A stretch of DNA of 64,000 nucleotides, taken from Streptomyces sp. NL15-2K. GTDB taxonomy: Bacteria > Actinomycetota > Actinomycetes > Streptomycetales > Streptomycetaceae. Under the pieces are notes generated by a model. It was given only the letters and a program-made list of their open reading frames with translations. It did not search any database and was not told the origin of the DNA. This document shows positions 17,786 through 26,420 of the stretch, piece after piece (position 1 is the first letter of the stretch; every line of letters starts with the position of its first letter). The DNA is taken from positions 12,027,001 through 12,091,000 of the forward strand of contig NZ_CP130630.1 of the NCBI RefSeq assembly GCF_030551255.1. The letters are read 5' to 3'. Made by a program: the position numbers and the translations under genes.

Positions 17786-19129
17786 ATGACGGTGCCAACG
17801 ACGACATCCTCCCGGCCCGCCGAAGGTGATGACACCCGCAAAGATCCGGGGCTCCGCCGCGCGCTCTTCACGAGTTCGGTGGGCAGCGCCCTCGAGTACT
17901 ACGACTTCGCCATCTACGGCACCGCCTCGGCGCTGGTGTTCAAGCACCTCTTCTTCCCGGGGCTCGGTGACGCGGTCGGGCTCGTGGCCATCTTCGCCAC
18001 CTATGCTGTCGGCTTCTTCGCCCGCCCCCTCGGCGGTCTGTTCTTCGGCTCGCTCGGCGACCGGCACGGCCGCAAGACGGTGCTGGTCGTCACCGTCGCG
18101 CTGATGGGCGGGTCGTCCTTCGCCATCGGGCTGCTGCCCACCCACCAGACCGCAGGGATATGGAGCCCCGTCCTGCTGATGCTGCTGCGGCTGTTGCAGG
18201 GCTTCGGTGCCGGAGCCGAACAGGCGGGCGCCTCCACCCTGATGGCCGAGTACGCCCCGCCCCACAGACGGGGTTACTACGCCGCCCTCCCGTTCGTCGG
18301 GATCCAGGTCGGCATGCTGCTCGCCACCGCCCTGTTCGTCCCCCTCGCGCGGCTGGACGAGGACGTCCTGCTCGGCTGGGTGTGGCGGGTGCCGTTCCTG
18401 CTGAGCGCGGTACTGATCGTGGTCGCGGTCTACATCCGGCTGAAGCTGGAGGAGAGCCCCGCCTTCGCGCAGCTGGAAGAAAACGGAGAGGTCAGCAAGC
18501 GTCCGCTGCGCGACCTCATGGTCAACAGCCGCCGGAACCTGTTCGTCACCTTCGGCCTGCGAATGGCTGAGAACGGCACCTCCTACCTGTACTCCACCTT
18601 CAGCATCAGCTACGTGACCGCCGTGGTCGGCGTCTCCGCCTCGGTCGGCCCGCTCGCGGTGGCCTGCGCCTCGCTCGCCGGTGTCATCACCATCCCGCTG
18701 TTCGGCATGCTGTCCGACCGCATCGGCCGCGTCCCGCTGTACCGCTGGGCCGCGCTCTTCCAGGCCCTGTTCGCCATCCCCGCCTTCGCGCTGATGAGCA
18801 CCGGCAACACGGTGCTGATCTGCGCCGTGATCACCGTCGGCATCGGCGTCGGCGTGAACGGCATGCTCGGCTCCCAATGCGCCCTGCTGGCCGAGCTGTT
18901 CGGCGCGCGGCACCGCTACACGGGCGTGGCCATCGGCCGGGAGGTCAGCGCGATCATCGCCGGCGGTGTCGCTCCGCTGCTGGGAGCCACCCTGCTCCTC
19001 GCTTTCAACGACTCCTGGTGGCCACTTGCCGGCTACGTGATCGTGCTGTCCCTCATCACCTTCCTGACGACCTTCGCCACCCCGGAGACGCGCGGGCGGG
19101 ACCTCACCGACCCCGCCGACGCCCGCTGA
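17786..19129 (+). CDS. MHS-family organic-acid/proton symporter (MFS)
   Basis: A 447-residue, 12-helix transporter of the metabolite:H+ symporter group. The N-terminus has SSVGSALEYYDFAIYGTASALVF and the loop 2-3 signature FFGSLGDRHGRKTVL, both diagnostic of the group (KgtP, ProP, ShiA and relatives). It is transcribed away from the dehydrogenase operon and shares its promoter motifs, with gluconokinase downstream, so it is a good candidate for gluconate, ketogluconate or idonate uptake. That substrate is inferred from context only. A strong hairpin follows the gene. Confidence 0.88.
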   Translation: MTVPTTTSSRPAEGDDTRKDPGLRRALFTSSVGSALEYYDFAIYGTASALVFKHLFFPGLGDAVGLVAIFATYAVGFFARPLGGLFFGSLGDRHGRKTVLVVTVALMGGSSFAIGLLPTHQTAGIWSPVLLMLLRLLQGFGAGAEQAGASTLMAEYAPPHRRGYYAALPFVGIQVGMLLATALFVPLARLDEDVLLGWVWRVPFLLSAVLIVVAVYIRLKLEESPAFAQLEENGEVSKRPLRDLMVNSRRNLFVTFGLRMAENGTSYLYSTFSISYVTAVVGVSASVGPLAVACASLAGVITIPLFGMLSDRIGRVPLYRWAALFQALFAIPAFALMSTGNTVLICAVITVGIGVGVNGMLGSQCALLAELFGARHRYTGVAIGREVSAIIAGGVAPLLGATLLLAFNDSWWPLAGYVIVLSLITFLTTFATPETRGRDLTDPADAR

Positions 19130-19146
19130 CCTTCCGGGCCCGCGCC

Positions 19147-19194
19147 GCCCGTCCCGCGCCCCCCTTTGTCCCTGCTGCCAGGCGCGGGACGGGC
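19147..19194 (+). terminator. Hairpin after the MHS transporter gene
   Basis: GCCCGTCCCGCGCC (19147-19160) pairs perfectly with GGCGCGGGACGGGC (19181-19194) across a 20-base loop, 17 bases after the stop codon. A third copy of the left arm recurs near 19230, so an alternative pairing is possible. No U tract follows, as is usual in actinomycetes. It could end the message or reduce read-through into gluconokinase. Confidence 0.6.
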
Positions 19195-19321
19195 ACCTCA
19201 AGGTCGGCCACGCGGCCATCCGCCCCCTCAGCCGCCCGTCCCGCGCCCCGTGTTCCCCGGCCGGAGGCGCCGGGCGGGCACCGCGGCCAATCCCCTGCCG
19301 AGCCACCCGACGGGCGTGCCC

Positions 19322-19384
19322 GGAACCAAGCCGAACCGGAACCAAGCCGAACCGGCACCAGCGAAACGGAACCAAGCCGAAACG
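19322..19384 (+). repeat. Short tandem repeat upstream of gluconokinase
   Basis: About four imperfect copies of a 14-16-base unit, GAACCAAGCCGAACCG and variants, stand head to tail and end about 10 bases before the gluconokinase ATG. The repeat occupies the place of the ribosome-binding region and no strong GGAGG is present. Copy-number change here could alter translation of the kinase; that is speculation. Confidence 0.6.
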
Positions 19385-19393
19385 GAGACCGCG

Positions 19394-20875
19394 ATGAACG
19401 ACGTCGGCGAGGTGGTGCTCGGCATCGACCTGGGCACCACGGCCACCAAAGTGGTCGCGGTGGACGCCGCGTACCGCCCGGTGTCGACCGTCGAACGCCC
19501 CGCCCCCCTGCGCACCGGGCGGGACGGCGCAGCCGTCCACGACCCAGCCACCGTGCTGGCCGGGGTGGTCGACGCGGTGCGGGAGAGTGCCGAACACTGC
19601 GCACACCTGGGCCTGGCCGTGCGGGGCCTGTCCTTCAGCGCGGCCCTGCACACCCTGCTCGCCCTCGACTCCTCCGTCGAACCGCTGACTCCTGCCCTGA
19701 GTTGGGCCGACACTCGCTCGGCCGACGTGGCCCGCCGGTTGCGGGCCGCGGGCGGGGACGCACTCCACCGGGCGACCGGCACCCCGGTGCACCCCATGGC
19801 GCCCATGACCAAACTCGCCTGGTTCGCCGCACACGAACCGGACCTCTGCCGGCGTACGGCCGTGTGGTGCGGGATGAAGGACTACGTGCTGGCCCGGTTC
19901 ACCGGCCGTCTGGTCACCGACCACTCCTGTGCCTCCGCCACCGGGCTGATGGACCTCCGCACCACCGACTGGCACGGTCCCGCACTGGAGGCCGCCGGGG
20001 TGGCCGGCGAGCGGCTGCCGGACCTCGTACGGCCCACCGCCACCTTCCCGCTGCTGCCCGAGCCGGCCGCCGCGCTGGGCCTGCCCGCCGGGCTGCCCGT
20101 GGTCGCGGGCGCCGGAGACGGGCCACTCGCCAACCTCGCGGTCGGCGCCATCACCCCCGGCACGGCCGCGCTGTCGCTGGGTACCAGCGGCGCGCTCCGC
20201 GTCCTACGCGACCGGCCGGGCGTGGACGACAGGTGCCGCGTCTTCTGCTATCACCTCGCCGACGGACTGTGGGTGCTCGGTGGGGCGGTCAGCAACGCCG
20301 GAGTCGTCGCCCAGTGGGCCGCCGAGGCCTTCGGCGGTATCGACGTGGCCGACCTGTTGAAGGAGGCTGCCGAGGTCGAGCCCGGCTCCGAGGCCCTCAT
20401 CGCGCTGCCGCACCTCCTCGGCGAACGCGCCCCCTGGTGGGACCCCGATGCCCGGGGCGCCCTGATCGGGCTGCGGCGCGGGCACGACAGGGCCCATATG
20501 ACACGGGCCATGATCGAGGGTGTCGGGCAGCAACTGGCCCTGGTCCGGGACTCGGTGGTCGCTGCCGGGGCGCCGGTCGGCTCCGTGCGGGCCACGGGGG
20601 GAGCGCTGCGATCGTCGCTGTGGGCGGAGATCGTCGCGGCGGCGCTCGACATGCCGCTGGGGATCACGGACGACACCGCCGGCTCCGGATTCGGCGCCGG
20701 GCTTCTCGGCTGGCGCGCGCTCGGCGCTGTGGCCGACCTGTCCGCCTTGCCCGCCGACGTCTGGTCCCGTCCACACCGAACCGTCCTGCCGGACCCGGTG
20801 GCCGTCCGGCGCATGGCCGACGCCCGGCCCCGGGTCGAGCGGCTGTACGCCGTGCTGCGGGACTTCTCCGCGTAG
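19394..20875 (+). CDS. gntK: FGGY-family gluconokinase
   Basis: A 493-residue sugar kinase of the FGGY superfamily. The N-terminal phosphate loop is VLGIDLGTTATKVVAVD, the substrate region LSWADTRS lies near residue 95, GAGDGPLANLAVGAITPGTAALSLGTSGA near residue 240 is typical of gluconate kinases, and ATGGALRSSLW lies near residue 400. It phosphorylates D-gluconate to 6-phosphogluconate, which a 6-phosphogluconate dehydrogenase encoded at 23506 can use. The ATG at 19394 was chosen because the conserved N-terminus begins there. Xylulose- or glycerol-kinase specificity is less likely from these motifs. Confidence 0.85.
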   Translation: MNDVGEVVLGIDLGTTATKVVAVDAAYRPVSTVERPAPLRTGRDGAAVHDPATVLAGVVDAVRESAEHCAHLGLAVRGLSFSAALHTLLALDSSVEPLTPALSWADTRSADVARRLRAAGGDALHRATGTPVHPMAPMTKLAWFAAHEPDLCRRTAVWCGMKDYVLARFTGRLVTDHSCASATGLMDLRTTDWHGPALEAAGVAGERLPDLVRPTATFPLLPEPAAALGLPAGLPVVAGAGDGPLANLAVGAITPGTAALSLGTSGALRVLRDRPGVDDRCRVFCYHLADGLWVLGGAVSNAGVVAQWAAEAFGGIDVADLLKEAAEVEPGSEALIALPHLLGERAPWWDPDARGALIGLRRGHDRAHMTRAMIEGVGQQLALVRDSVVAAGAPVGSVRATGGALRSSLWAEIVAAALDMPLGITDDTAGSGFGAGLLGWRALGAVADLSALPADVWSRPHRTVLPDPVAVRRMADARPRVERLYAVLRDFSA

Positions 20876-21183
20876 CGCCAGTGGCTTTGGGAGCGCCCGC
20901 TCCGTACCGCCGCGTTCCACAGCGGACGGTCATGTCAACGCCGCGGCGGGGCAGGCGCGGCTCGCTGCCCGGGTCGGACGACCGCCGCAGGTTCGGCGGA
21001 CGCTGCTCCCGGCGCTTGGGGATCCACTGGCCGGCCGGGCCGGACGGGGGACTTGCCGCCCCTTGCCCGCGAGGGCCGGCGCGCGAGTCGTGTTCGCCGC
21101 GGTCCGTGCCTGCTCGCCGCGGAACCAACGGCTTCTCCGGTCCGGACGGACCGTGTTCGCCGTGGTCCCGGGGGCCCGCCCGG
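20876..21183. other. Intergenic region with no recognised feature
   Basis: This 308-base stretch lies between converging genes (gluconokinase and a DHA2 exporter). It is GC-rich with several short inverted repeats, including a TCCGGTCCGGACGGACC stretch near 21138. No protein family, RNA gene or clear terminator could be recognised. Confidence 0.4.
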
Positions 21184-22641
21184 TCACTTGGCCGACCGCC
21201 CGGACCGGGACGACGGGGCGGCAGGGCGTCCCGCGCGTGGGGGAACCGGCCCGGTGACCACCGCCCCCGCGTCCCTCGGCAGCCGCAACGCCTCCACGAC
21301 GCAGGCCAGCGGCAGCACGGCGAGGATCCCGAACGCCAGCGCGTATGCCGCCGTAGGTCCGTCCAGGTCGAGCAGCGAGGCGAGGGGACCCGCCGCGCGC
21401 AGACCCAGCGCGGCCAGGGCGATCCCCAGCCCGGTGGCCAGCTGCTGCACCGTGCTCGACAGGGCGTTGGCGTCCGCGGTCCGCTCCGGCTCGATGTCCG
21501 CGAAGACGATCGTGGCGTACGCGCTGAGCGAGACGGACCGGCACACCCCGCTGACGAACAGGGCGGCGACCACCAGGGCCAGGGGCGTGCGGGGGTCCAG
21601 CAGGCCGCACAGCAAGAACGTCACGGCCGTCGCCGCGCCGTTGACCACGAGCACCGTGCGGAAGCCGAAGCGGCGCAGCAGCGGCGTGGTGAACGGTTTG
21701 ACGGCGATGTTTCCCGCGAACACCGAGACCAGCACCAGTCCGGCCCGCGCCGCGCTCCAGCCGAGGGCCTGCTGGAACATCAGCGGCAGCAGGAAGGGCA
21801 CGGCGCTGATCGCGGCACGGAACAAGGCGCCGCCCGAGTTCGACACCCGGAAGGTGACCACCCGGAACGTGGCCAGGTCCAGCAGCGGTCGGCGCGACCG
21901 CAGCAGGTGGCGGACCGCCAGCCCGGAGGCGAGCAGCCCGGCACCGAGCCAGAGGGCCGCCGCGCCCCAGCCGGCCGGCGGGCCGCCCAGCAGTTCCAGA
22001 CCGAGGACCAGTGCGGCCAGCCCCGTCCCCGCGAGGACGAACCCCACCAGGTCGAGCCTCCGCTGCCCCCGCCCGTCCTCCCGCCGCAGATCGGGGAGCA
22101 GCCACAGCGTGGCGGGCAGTGCCGCCACGCCCAGCGGCACGTTCACCAGGAAGATCCAGCGCCAGGAGGCGTACGTGGTGAACAGACCGCCGAGCGCGGG
22201 CGCGAGCACCGGCGCGAGCAGGCCCGGCCAGGTGAGCCAGGCGATCGCCCGCAACAGGTCCGGTTTGCTGGTGGTGCGCAGGACGGTCAGGCGCCCGACG
22301 GGCACCATCATGGCCCCGCCGATGCCCTGCAGCACCCGCGTCAGGACCAGTTCGGTCAAGCCATCGGCTGCGGCGCACAGGGCGGAGGCGACGGTGAACA
22401 CCGCGATCGCCCAGGCGAAGACCCGGCGGGTGCCCCAGCGGTCGGCGGCCCAGCCGCTCACGGGGATGAACACGGCCAGCGCGACGAGATACGCCGTCAT
22501 GGTGACGCCGACGGCCTCCGGCCGCGTCCCGAAGGACGCGGCCATGTCGGGGGCGGCCGTCGAGATGATCGTGGCGTCCAGGTTCTCCATGAAGAACGCC
22601 CCGGCCACCAGCAGCGCCGGCCCCCGGCCCCGCCCGGTCAC
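21184..22641 (-). CDS. DHA2-family MFS drug exporter (EmrB/QacA-like)
   Basis: A 485-residue, 14-helix-type exporter. It has ENLDATIISTAAPDMAASFG in TM1 (the conserved D1 motif), WAADRWGTRRVFAWA (motif A) and VLQGIGGAMMVPVGR (motif B). The GTG start at 22641 overlaps the TGA of the upstream multicopper-oxidase fragment by 4 bases, so the pair is transcribed and translated together. Substrates are unknown. It sits inside the gluconate region but shows no functional link to it. Confidence 0.85.
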   Translation of the reverse strand: MTGRGRGPALLVAGAFFMENLDATIISTAAPDMAASFGTRPEAVGVTMTAYLVALAVFIPVSGWAADRWGTRRVFAWAIAVFTVASALCAAADGLTELVLTRVLQGIGGAMMVPVGRLTVLRTTSKPDLLRAIAWLTWPGLLAPVLAPALGGLFTTYASWRWIFLVNVPLGVAALPATLWLLPDLRREDGRGQRRLDLVGFVLAGTGLAALVLGLELLGGPPAGWGAAALWLGAGLLASGLAVRHLLRSRRPLLDLATFRVVTFRVSNSGGALFRAAISAVPFLLPLMFQQALGWSAARAGLVLVSVFAGNIAVKPFTTPLLRRFGFRTVLVVNGAATAVTFLLCGLLDPRTPLALVVAALFVSGVCRSVSLSAYATIVFADIEPERTADANALSSTVQQLATGLGIALAALGLRAAGPLASLLDLDGPTAAYALAFGILAVLPLACVVEALRLPRDAGAVVTGPVPPRAGRPAAPSSRSGRSAK

Positions 22642-23243
22642 CCGTGCGTCTCCGCCTGCGTTCCCATGCCACCGTCGCCGGGAGCGGACGGCATGTCCAT
22701 CGGCGCTCCCAGCCGCGTGATCTGCTCGGGGAGGACCACGAACTGCCGCATCATGCCCATGTCCTCGTGTTCGAGCATGTGGCAGTGGTAGACGAACTTC
22801 CCGGCCGCGTCGCCGAAGTATCCGTCGACCGTGACGAGTTCCCCGGCGCCGACGCGTACGGTGTCCTTCCAGCCGCGCTCGCCCGGCGGAACCCCGGCCG
22901 CTCCGGTCCGGCGCAGCGGGTTGGTGGTGCCGCAGCCGATGGCGCCGCCGGGCAGGTTGAACGAGGTGAAGCCGCCGACGTCGTACGTCTGCCGGCTCCG
23001 CACCCGGAAGCTGGTGGCGTGGATGTGCATGGGGTGCGGCCGGCCCGAGGGGGTCTGCACGATGCCGTCGGCGGGCAGTTCGCCCGCGGGTGCGTCCGTG
23101 CGCTCCCTTTCCCAGCACAGGGCCTGGCCGGGACCAGGGCCAGGGGCCCGGGTCGGGAGCCGGGTCAGTGACGAGCCGCCGTCAGGTACCTCATCGGTGC
23201 CGTGTCCGCTGTCAGCCCGGTTGCCGTGCATGTAGTCAGTCAT
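22638..23243 (-). CDS. Truncated multicopper oxidase (C-terminal cupredoxin domain only)
   Basis: A 201-residue frame that encodes only the third cupredoxin domain of a CotA/bilirubin-oxidase-type multicopper oxidase. The copper ligands HPMHIHATSF (residues 70-79) and HCHMLEHEDMGMM (type 1/type 3 Cys-His cluster, near residue 163) are intact. The first two domains, with the other half of the trinuclear site, are missing upstream. A full enzyme has about 500-600 residues. The first 60 residues (MTDYMHGNRADSGHG and following) look like non-homologous filler. It is either a 5'-truncated remnant or a small copper-binding protein; its coupling to the exporter gene explains why the frame is still open. 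Confidence 0.65.
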   Translation of the reverse strand: MTDYMHGNRADSGHGTDEVPDGGSSLTRLPTRAPGPGPGQALCWERERTDAPAGELPADGIVQTPSGRPHPMHIHATSFRVRSRQTYDVGGFTSFNLPGGAIGCGTTNPLRRTGAAGVPPGERGWKDTVRVGAGELVTVDGYFGDAAGKFVYHCHMLEHEDMGMMRQFVVLPEQITRLGAPMDMPSAPGDGGMGTQAETHG

Positions 23244-23505
23244 GTCCTTCGCTCCGCGTCGTCGGCGGCCCGCGCCGCGGCGGCCGTCACGGCGGGTCTG
23301 CTCGCGGGGTGGTCCTTGAGGCTTTCCGGCACGCCGGCACATGTGGTCGGACGGGGACGAGGGGCTTCCCACCCCCATCGTGGGGCACCCGCCGTACCAT
23401 CGAGCGGTCGCCGGGCCGCCGGTGGGGGGGCGAGCGCACAAGCCCGCCCCCTTGCCGGAACGCCGCTGCACCACCGCTCTCAGGCGGTCCCCGGACGGGC
23501 CTCGC

Positions 23506-24402
23506 TCAGCCGTTGCCGCCGGAGGCGGCCGGAGCGGCGTGCACGGCGTGCCCACCGAACTGCTGCCGCATCGCGGCGAGTGCTTTCAGCTGGGCGGCGT
23601 CCGGCTTGCGGGAGGCGAAGCGGGCGAACAGCGCGCCGGTCATGGCGGGGGCGGAGACCGCCAGGCGTACGGCCTCCTCGACGGTCCAGCGGCCCTCGCC
23701 CGAGTCGTCGACCCGGCCGGACAGACCGGCCAGCTCGGAGTCCTGCTCCAGGGCACGCACGAGGAGGTCGAGCAGCCATGACCGTACGACCGTGCCGTGC
23801 CGCCAGGAGGCGAGCACCTTGGGCACGTCGGGAACGTACTCGCTGGCCTCCAGCAGTTCGTAGCCCTCTGCGAGGGACTGCATCATGCCGTACTCGATGC
23901 CGTTGTGGACCATCTTGGCGTAGTGGCCGGCGCCCACCGGACCGGCGTGGCAGATGCCGTCCTGCTCCGGGGCGAGTGACTCCAGCAGCGGCCACACGCG
24001 CCGGACGTGCTCGTCCGCGCCGCCGCACATCACCGCATAGCCGTTCTCCCGGCCCCAAATGCCGCCGCTGACACCGCAGTCGACGTATCCGATGCCGTGC
24101 TCGGCGAGCATCCGGGCGTGCTCGGTGTCGTCGCTGAAGCGGGAGTTGCCGCCCTCGACGATCACATCGCCGGGGGAGAGGAGGCCGGCCAGCTGCCGCA
24201 GCGCTTCGTGGGTGGGGTCCCCCGCGGGCAGCATCAGCCACATCACACGCGGGGCGGCGAGCTTGCCGACCAGTTCCTCCAGGGAGTTGACGTCACGGTC
24301 GGGGGAGGTGCGGCTGTAGCCGACCACCTCGTGGCTCTGGTCGCGCCAGCGGGCAGCCATGTTGCCGCCCATGCGTCCGAGACCGACGATTCCTACCTGC
24401 AT
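23506..24402 (-). CDS. gnd: 6-phosphogluconate dehydrogenase, decarboxylating (short form)
   Basis: A 298-residue protein of the short 6PGDH group. It has the dinucleotide motif VGIVGLGRMGGNMAARW at residues 3-19, EGGNSRFSDD near residue 82, DCGVSGG near residue 112 and KMVHNGIEYGMMQ, with the catalytic Lys and the HNGIEY substrate block, near residue 166. The enzyme converts 6-phosphogluconate to ribulose 5-phosphate and CO2 and is often NAD-linked in this subgroup. It is the last gene of the minus-strand operon starting at 27391 and completes the route begun by gluconokinase. Confidence 0.9.
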   Translation of the reverse strand: MQVGIVGLGRMGGNMAARWRDQSHEVVGYSRTSPDRDVNSLEELVGKLAAPRVMWLMLPAGDPTHEALRQLAGLLSPGDVIVEGGNSRFSDDTEHARMLAEHGIGYVDCGVSGGIWGRENGYAVMCGGADEHVRRVWPLLESLAPEQDGICHAGPVGAGHYAKMVHNGIEYGMMQSLAEGYELLEASEYVPDVPKVLASWRHGTVVRSWLLDLLVRALEQDSELAGLSGRVDDSGEGRWTVEEAVRLAVSAPAMTGALFARFASRKPDAAQLKALAAMRQQFGGHAVHAAPAASGGNG

Positions 24403-24405
24403 GGT

Positions 24406-25344
24406 TCAGTCCTTCGTGGTGGTGTGGTGCGGGTGAGGGCGGTGGCCGCCGAACCCGTGGCCGTCGCGGAGCAGTTGGAGGACGACGCTGTTGTCCAGCT
24501 CGCCGAGGCCCCGGGCGTCGACCGCCGCGTACAGCCGCGCGACGGTGGCGGACAGCGGCAGCGTGACGCGCGCGTCGGCGGCGCTGTGCAGGACGAAGCC
24601 GAGGTCCTTGTGGAGGTAGCGCGCGGGCCCGGAGGGAGTGAAGTCGCTGTCGGCGAGGTGGTGGTGTTTCTGCGCGAGCACTTCGGACGAGGCGAGGCCG
24701 CCTGCCAGCACTTCCAGCAGCGCGGCCGGTTCGAGTCCGCCGCGTTCGCCGAGCACGACGGCCTCGGCGAGGGCCACCAGGGTTGCGGCGACGACGAGTT
24801 GGTTGCACGCCTTGGCGAGCGACCCGGCTCCGGTGTCGCCCATACGGCGGACGGTCGAGCCCATCGCGGCCAGGTACGGGCGGACGTGTGCGACGGCGTC
24901 CTCCGCCCCGCCCGCCATGATCGACAAAGTGGCGTCGCGCGCGCCGGTCACCCCGCCGCTGACGGGGGCGTCGACGACTGTGATGCCGCGGGGACGCAGC
25001 TCCGCTGCCAGGGCGCGGACGGCGACCGGCGAGACGGTCCCCATCACGACGAGGGTGTCCATGGCCGCGTCCGGTCCCGTCAGCAGTCCGTCCGAGCCGT
25101 CCAGCACGTCCCGGACCTGGGGCAGGTCGGGGAGCATGGTCAGTACGACAGGGGCGGTGGCCACCTGGGCGGGACGCTCCGCGGCACGGCAGCCGGCGGC
25201 GACGGCGGCATCGAGGGGCGGGCGGCGGCGGTTCCAGGCCAGGACGTCGAAGCCGGCTTTCGCGAGGTTGGTGGCCATCGGCAGGCCCATCGCGCCGAGC
25301 CCTATGAAGCCGACGGTTGCGGACCGGGTGGTCGGGGAGCTCAC
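24406..25344 (-). CDS. Beta-hydroxyacid dehydrogenase (second paralogue)
   Basis: A 312-residue relative of the 16700 gene, with VGFIGLGAMGLPMATNLAKAG at the N-terminus, DAPVSGGVTGARDATLSIMAGG near residue 125 and GAGSLAKACNQL with the catalytic Lys near residue 175. The GTG start at 25344 overlaps the stop of the upstream gene (GTGA). The C-terminus is His-rich (HRPHPHHTTTKD), which is atypical. It probably handles a small beta-hydroxy acid such as tartronate semialdehyde, threonate or hydroxyisobutyrate; the precise substrate is unknown. Confidence 0.87.
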   Translation of the reverse strand: MSSPTTRSATVGFIGLGAMGLPMATNLAKAGFDVLAWNRRRPPLDAAVAAGCRAAERPAQVATAPVVLTMLPDLPQVRDVLDGSDGLLTGPDAAMDTLVVMGTVSPVAVRALAAELRPRGITVVDAPVSGGVTGARDATLSIMAGGAEDAVAHVRPYLAAMGSTVRRMGDTGAGSLAKACNQLVVAATLVALAEAVVLGERGGLEPAALLEVLAGGLASSEVLAQKHHHLADSDFTPSGPARYLHKDLGFVLHSAADARVTLPLSATVARLYAAVDARGLGELDNSVVLQLLRDGHGFGGHRPHPHHTTTKD

Positions 25345-26420
25345 GTGCCGACCTCCGCACGTCCATGCCGCGCCAGCGCGCCCAGCCGCTCGGCGAGGTA
25401 CGCGTGACCCAGCACATCCCGGTTGACGACGAAGCGCGGCAGCCGCCCCGTCGCCACGTCCACGATGGCCCGTACGGCACTGCCGCCGTTTCCGGCGGAC
25501 ATCTCGTCGGTCCACGCGAGACTGTGCGGGGCGAGGACCACGTTGTCCATGCTCAGCAGCGGGTTGCCGGGGTCGGGCGGCTCGGTCTCGAACACGTCCA
25601 GTCCCGCCCCGCGGATCCGGTCGGCACGCAGCGCCTCGATCAGCGCCGTCTCGTCGACGATCGGACCGCGCGCGACGTTGAGCAGCACGGCCGAGGGCTT
25701 CATCAGGGACAACCGCCGCGCATCGACGAGATGGCGGGTCTCCTCCGTCAGCACGCACATCACGATCACGGCGTCGGCCTCGGCCATCACGGTGTCGGCG
25801 TCGGCGAGACGCACGCCGAGTTCCCGGGCGGTCTCCGGCGGGCAGTACGGGTCGTAGGCGAGGACCTCGGCCTCGAACGGCCGCAGTAGTACGACCAGAT
25901 CGCGTGCGGTGTTGCCCAGCCCGAGCAGGCCGACGCGGCGGCCGGTGAGCCCGAGCCCCATCCACTGCTCCCTCTCGCTCCAGCGTCCCTCCCGCACCAG
26001 CCGGTCCTTGGCCGTGACGTTGTGCAGGACGGCCAGCAGCAGGGTGAGGGCGGCGGTGGCGACGGGGCGCCGGGCGCCGTCCGGGGTGATGGTCACCAGG
26101 GCGCCGTGCCGTGTGCAGGCGTCGAGGTCGACGCTGTCGTAGCCGACTCCGAAGCGGGCGAAGAGCAGTGGGGGTCTGGCGAGGCCCGCGAAGGTGCGGG
26201 CGGTGACGGCGGGGGCGGCGAACAGGACGGCGTCCAGGCCGTCGACGTCCGGGGCGAGGAGTTCGCCGGTGTCACGTGGCAGGTAGTGCCAGTCGATTCC
26301 GGCGGCGTCCAGCTCGCCGAGCCGGATGTCCCCCCAGACGTTGCGTCCGTCCGCGTCGAGGAAGTCGCGGCTGACGCCGACGGTGAACCGGCCGTCGGCC
26401 GGCTGGAGGTTCGTCATCAC
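25341..26420 (-). CDS. D-isomer-specific 2-hydroxyacid dehydrogenase
   Basis: A 359-residue NAD-dependent enzyme. GRRVGLLGLGNTARDLVVL is near residue 160, LNVARGPIVDETAL (catalytic Arg) near residue 245, DVFETEPP (Glu) near residue 274, and LAPHSLAWTDE (His) near residue 300. The catalytic-loop Gly-Gly is replaced by the HSLAW variant seen in some family members. Both gene ends overlap neighbours by 4 bases, so it is part of a tightly coupled operon (cyclase - 2-hydroxyacid dehydrogenase - beta-hydroxyacid dehydrogenase - gnd). It is likely a sugar-acid or keto-acid reductase. Confidence 0.88.
   Translation of the reverse strand: MMTNLQPADGRFTVGVSRDFLDADGRNVWGDIRLGELDAAGIDWHYLPRDTGELLAPDVDGLDAVLFAAPAVTARTFAGLARPPLLFARFGVGYDSVDLDACTRHGALVTITPDGARRPVATAALTLLLAVLHNVTAKDRLVREGRWSEREQWMGLGLTGRRVGLLGLGNTARDLVVLLRPFEAEVLAYDPYCPPETARELGVRLADADTVMAEADAVIVMCVLTEETRHLVDARRLSLMKPSAVLLNVARGPIVDETALIEALRADRIRGAGLDVFETEPPDPGNPLLSMDNVVLAPHSLAWTDEMSAGNGGSAVRAIVDVATGRLPRFVVNRDVLGHAYLAERLGALARHGRAEVGT

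Noticed and set aside
18877..22791. A 1304-codon frame on the plus strand
   Set aside because: It crosses three real genes in other frames and has only Arg/Pro/Gly-rich sequence with no recognised domain.
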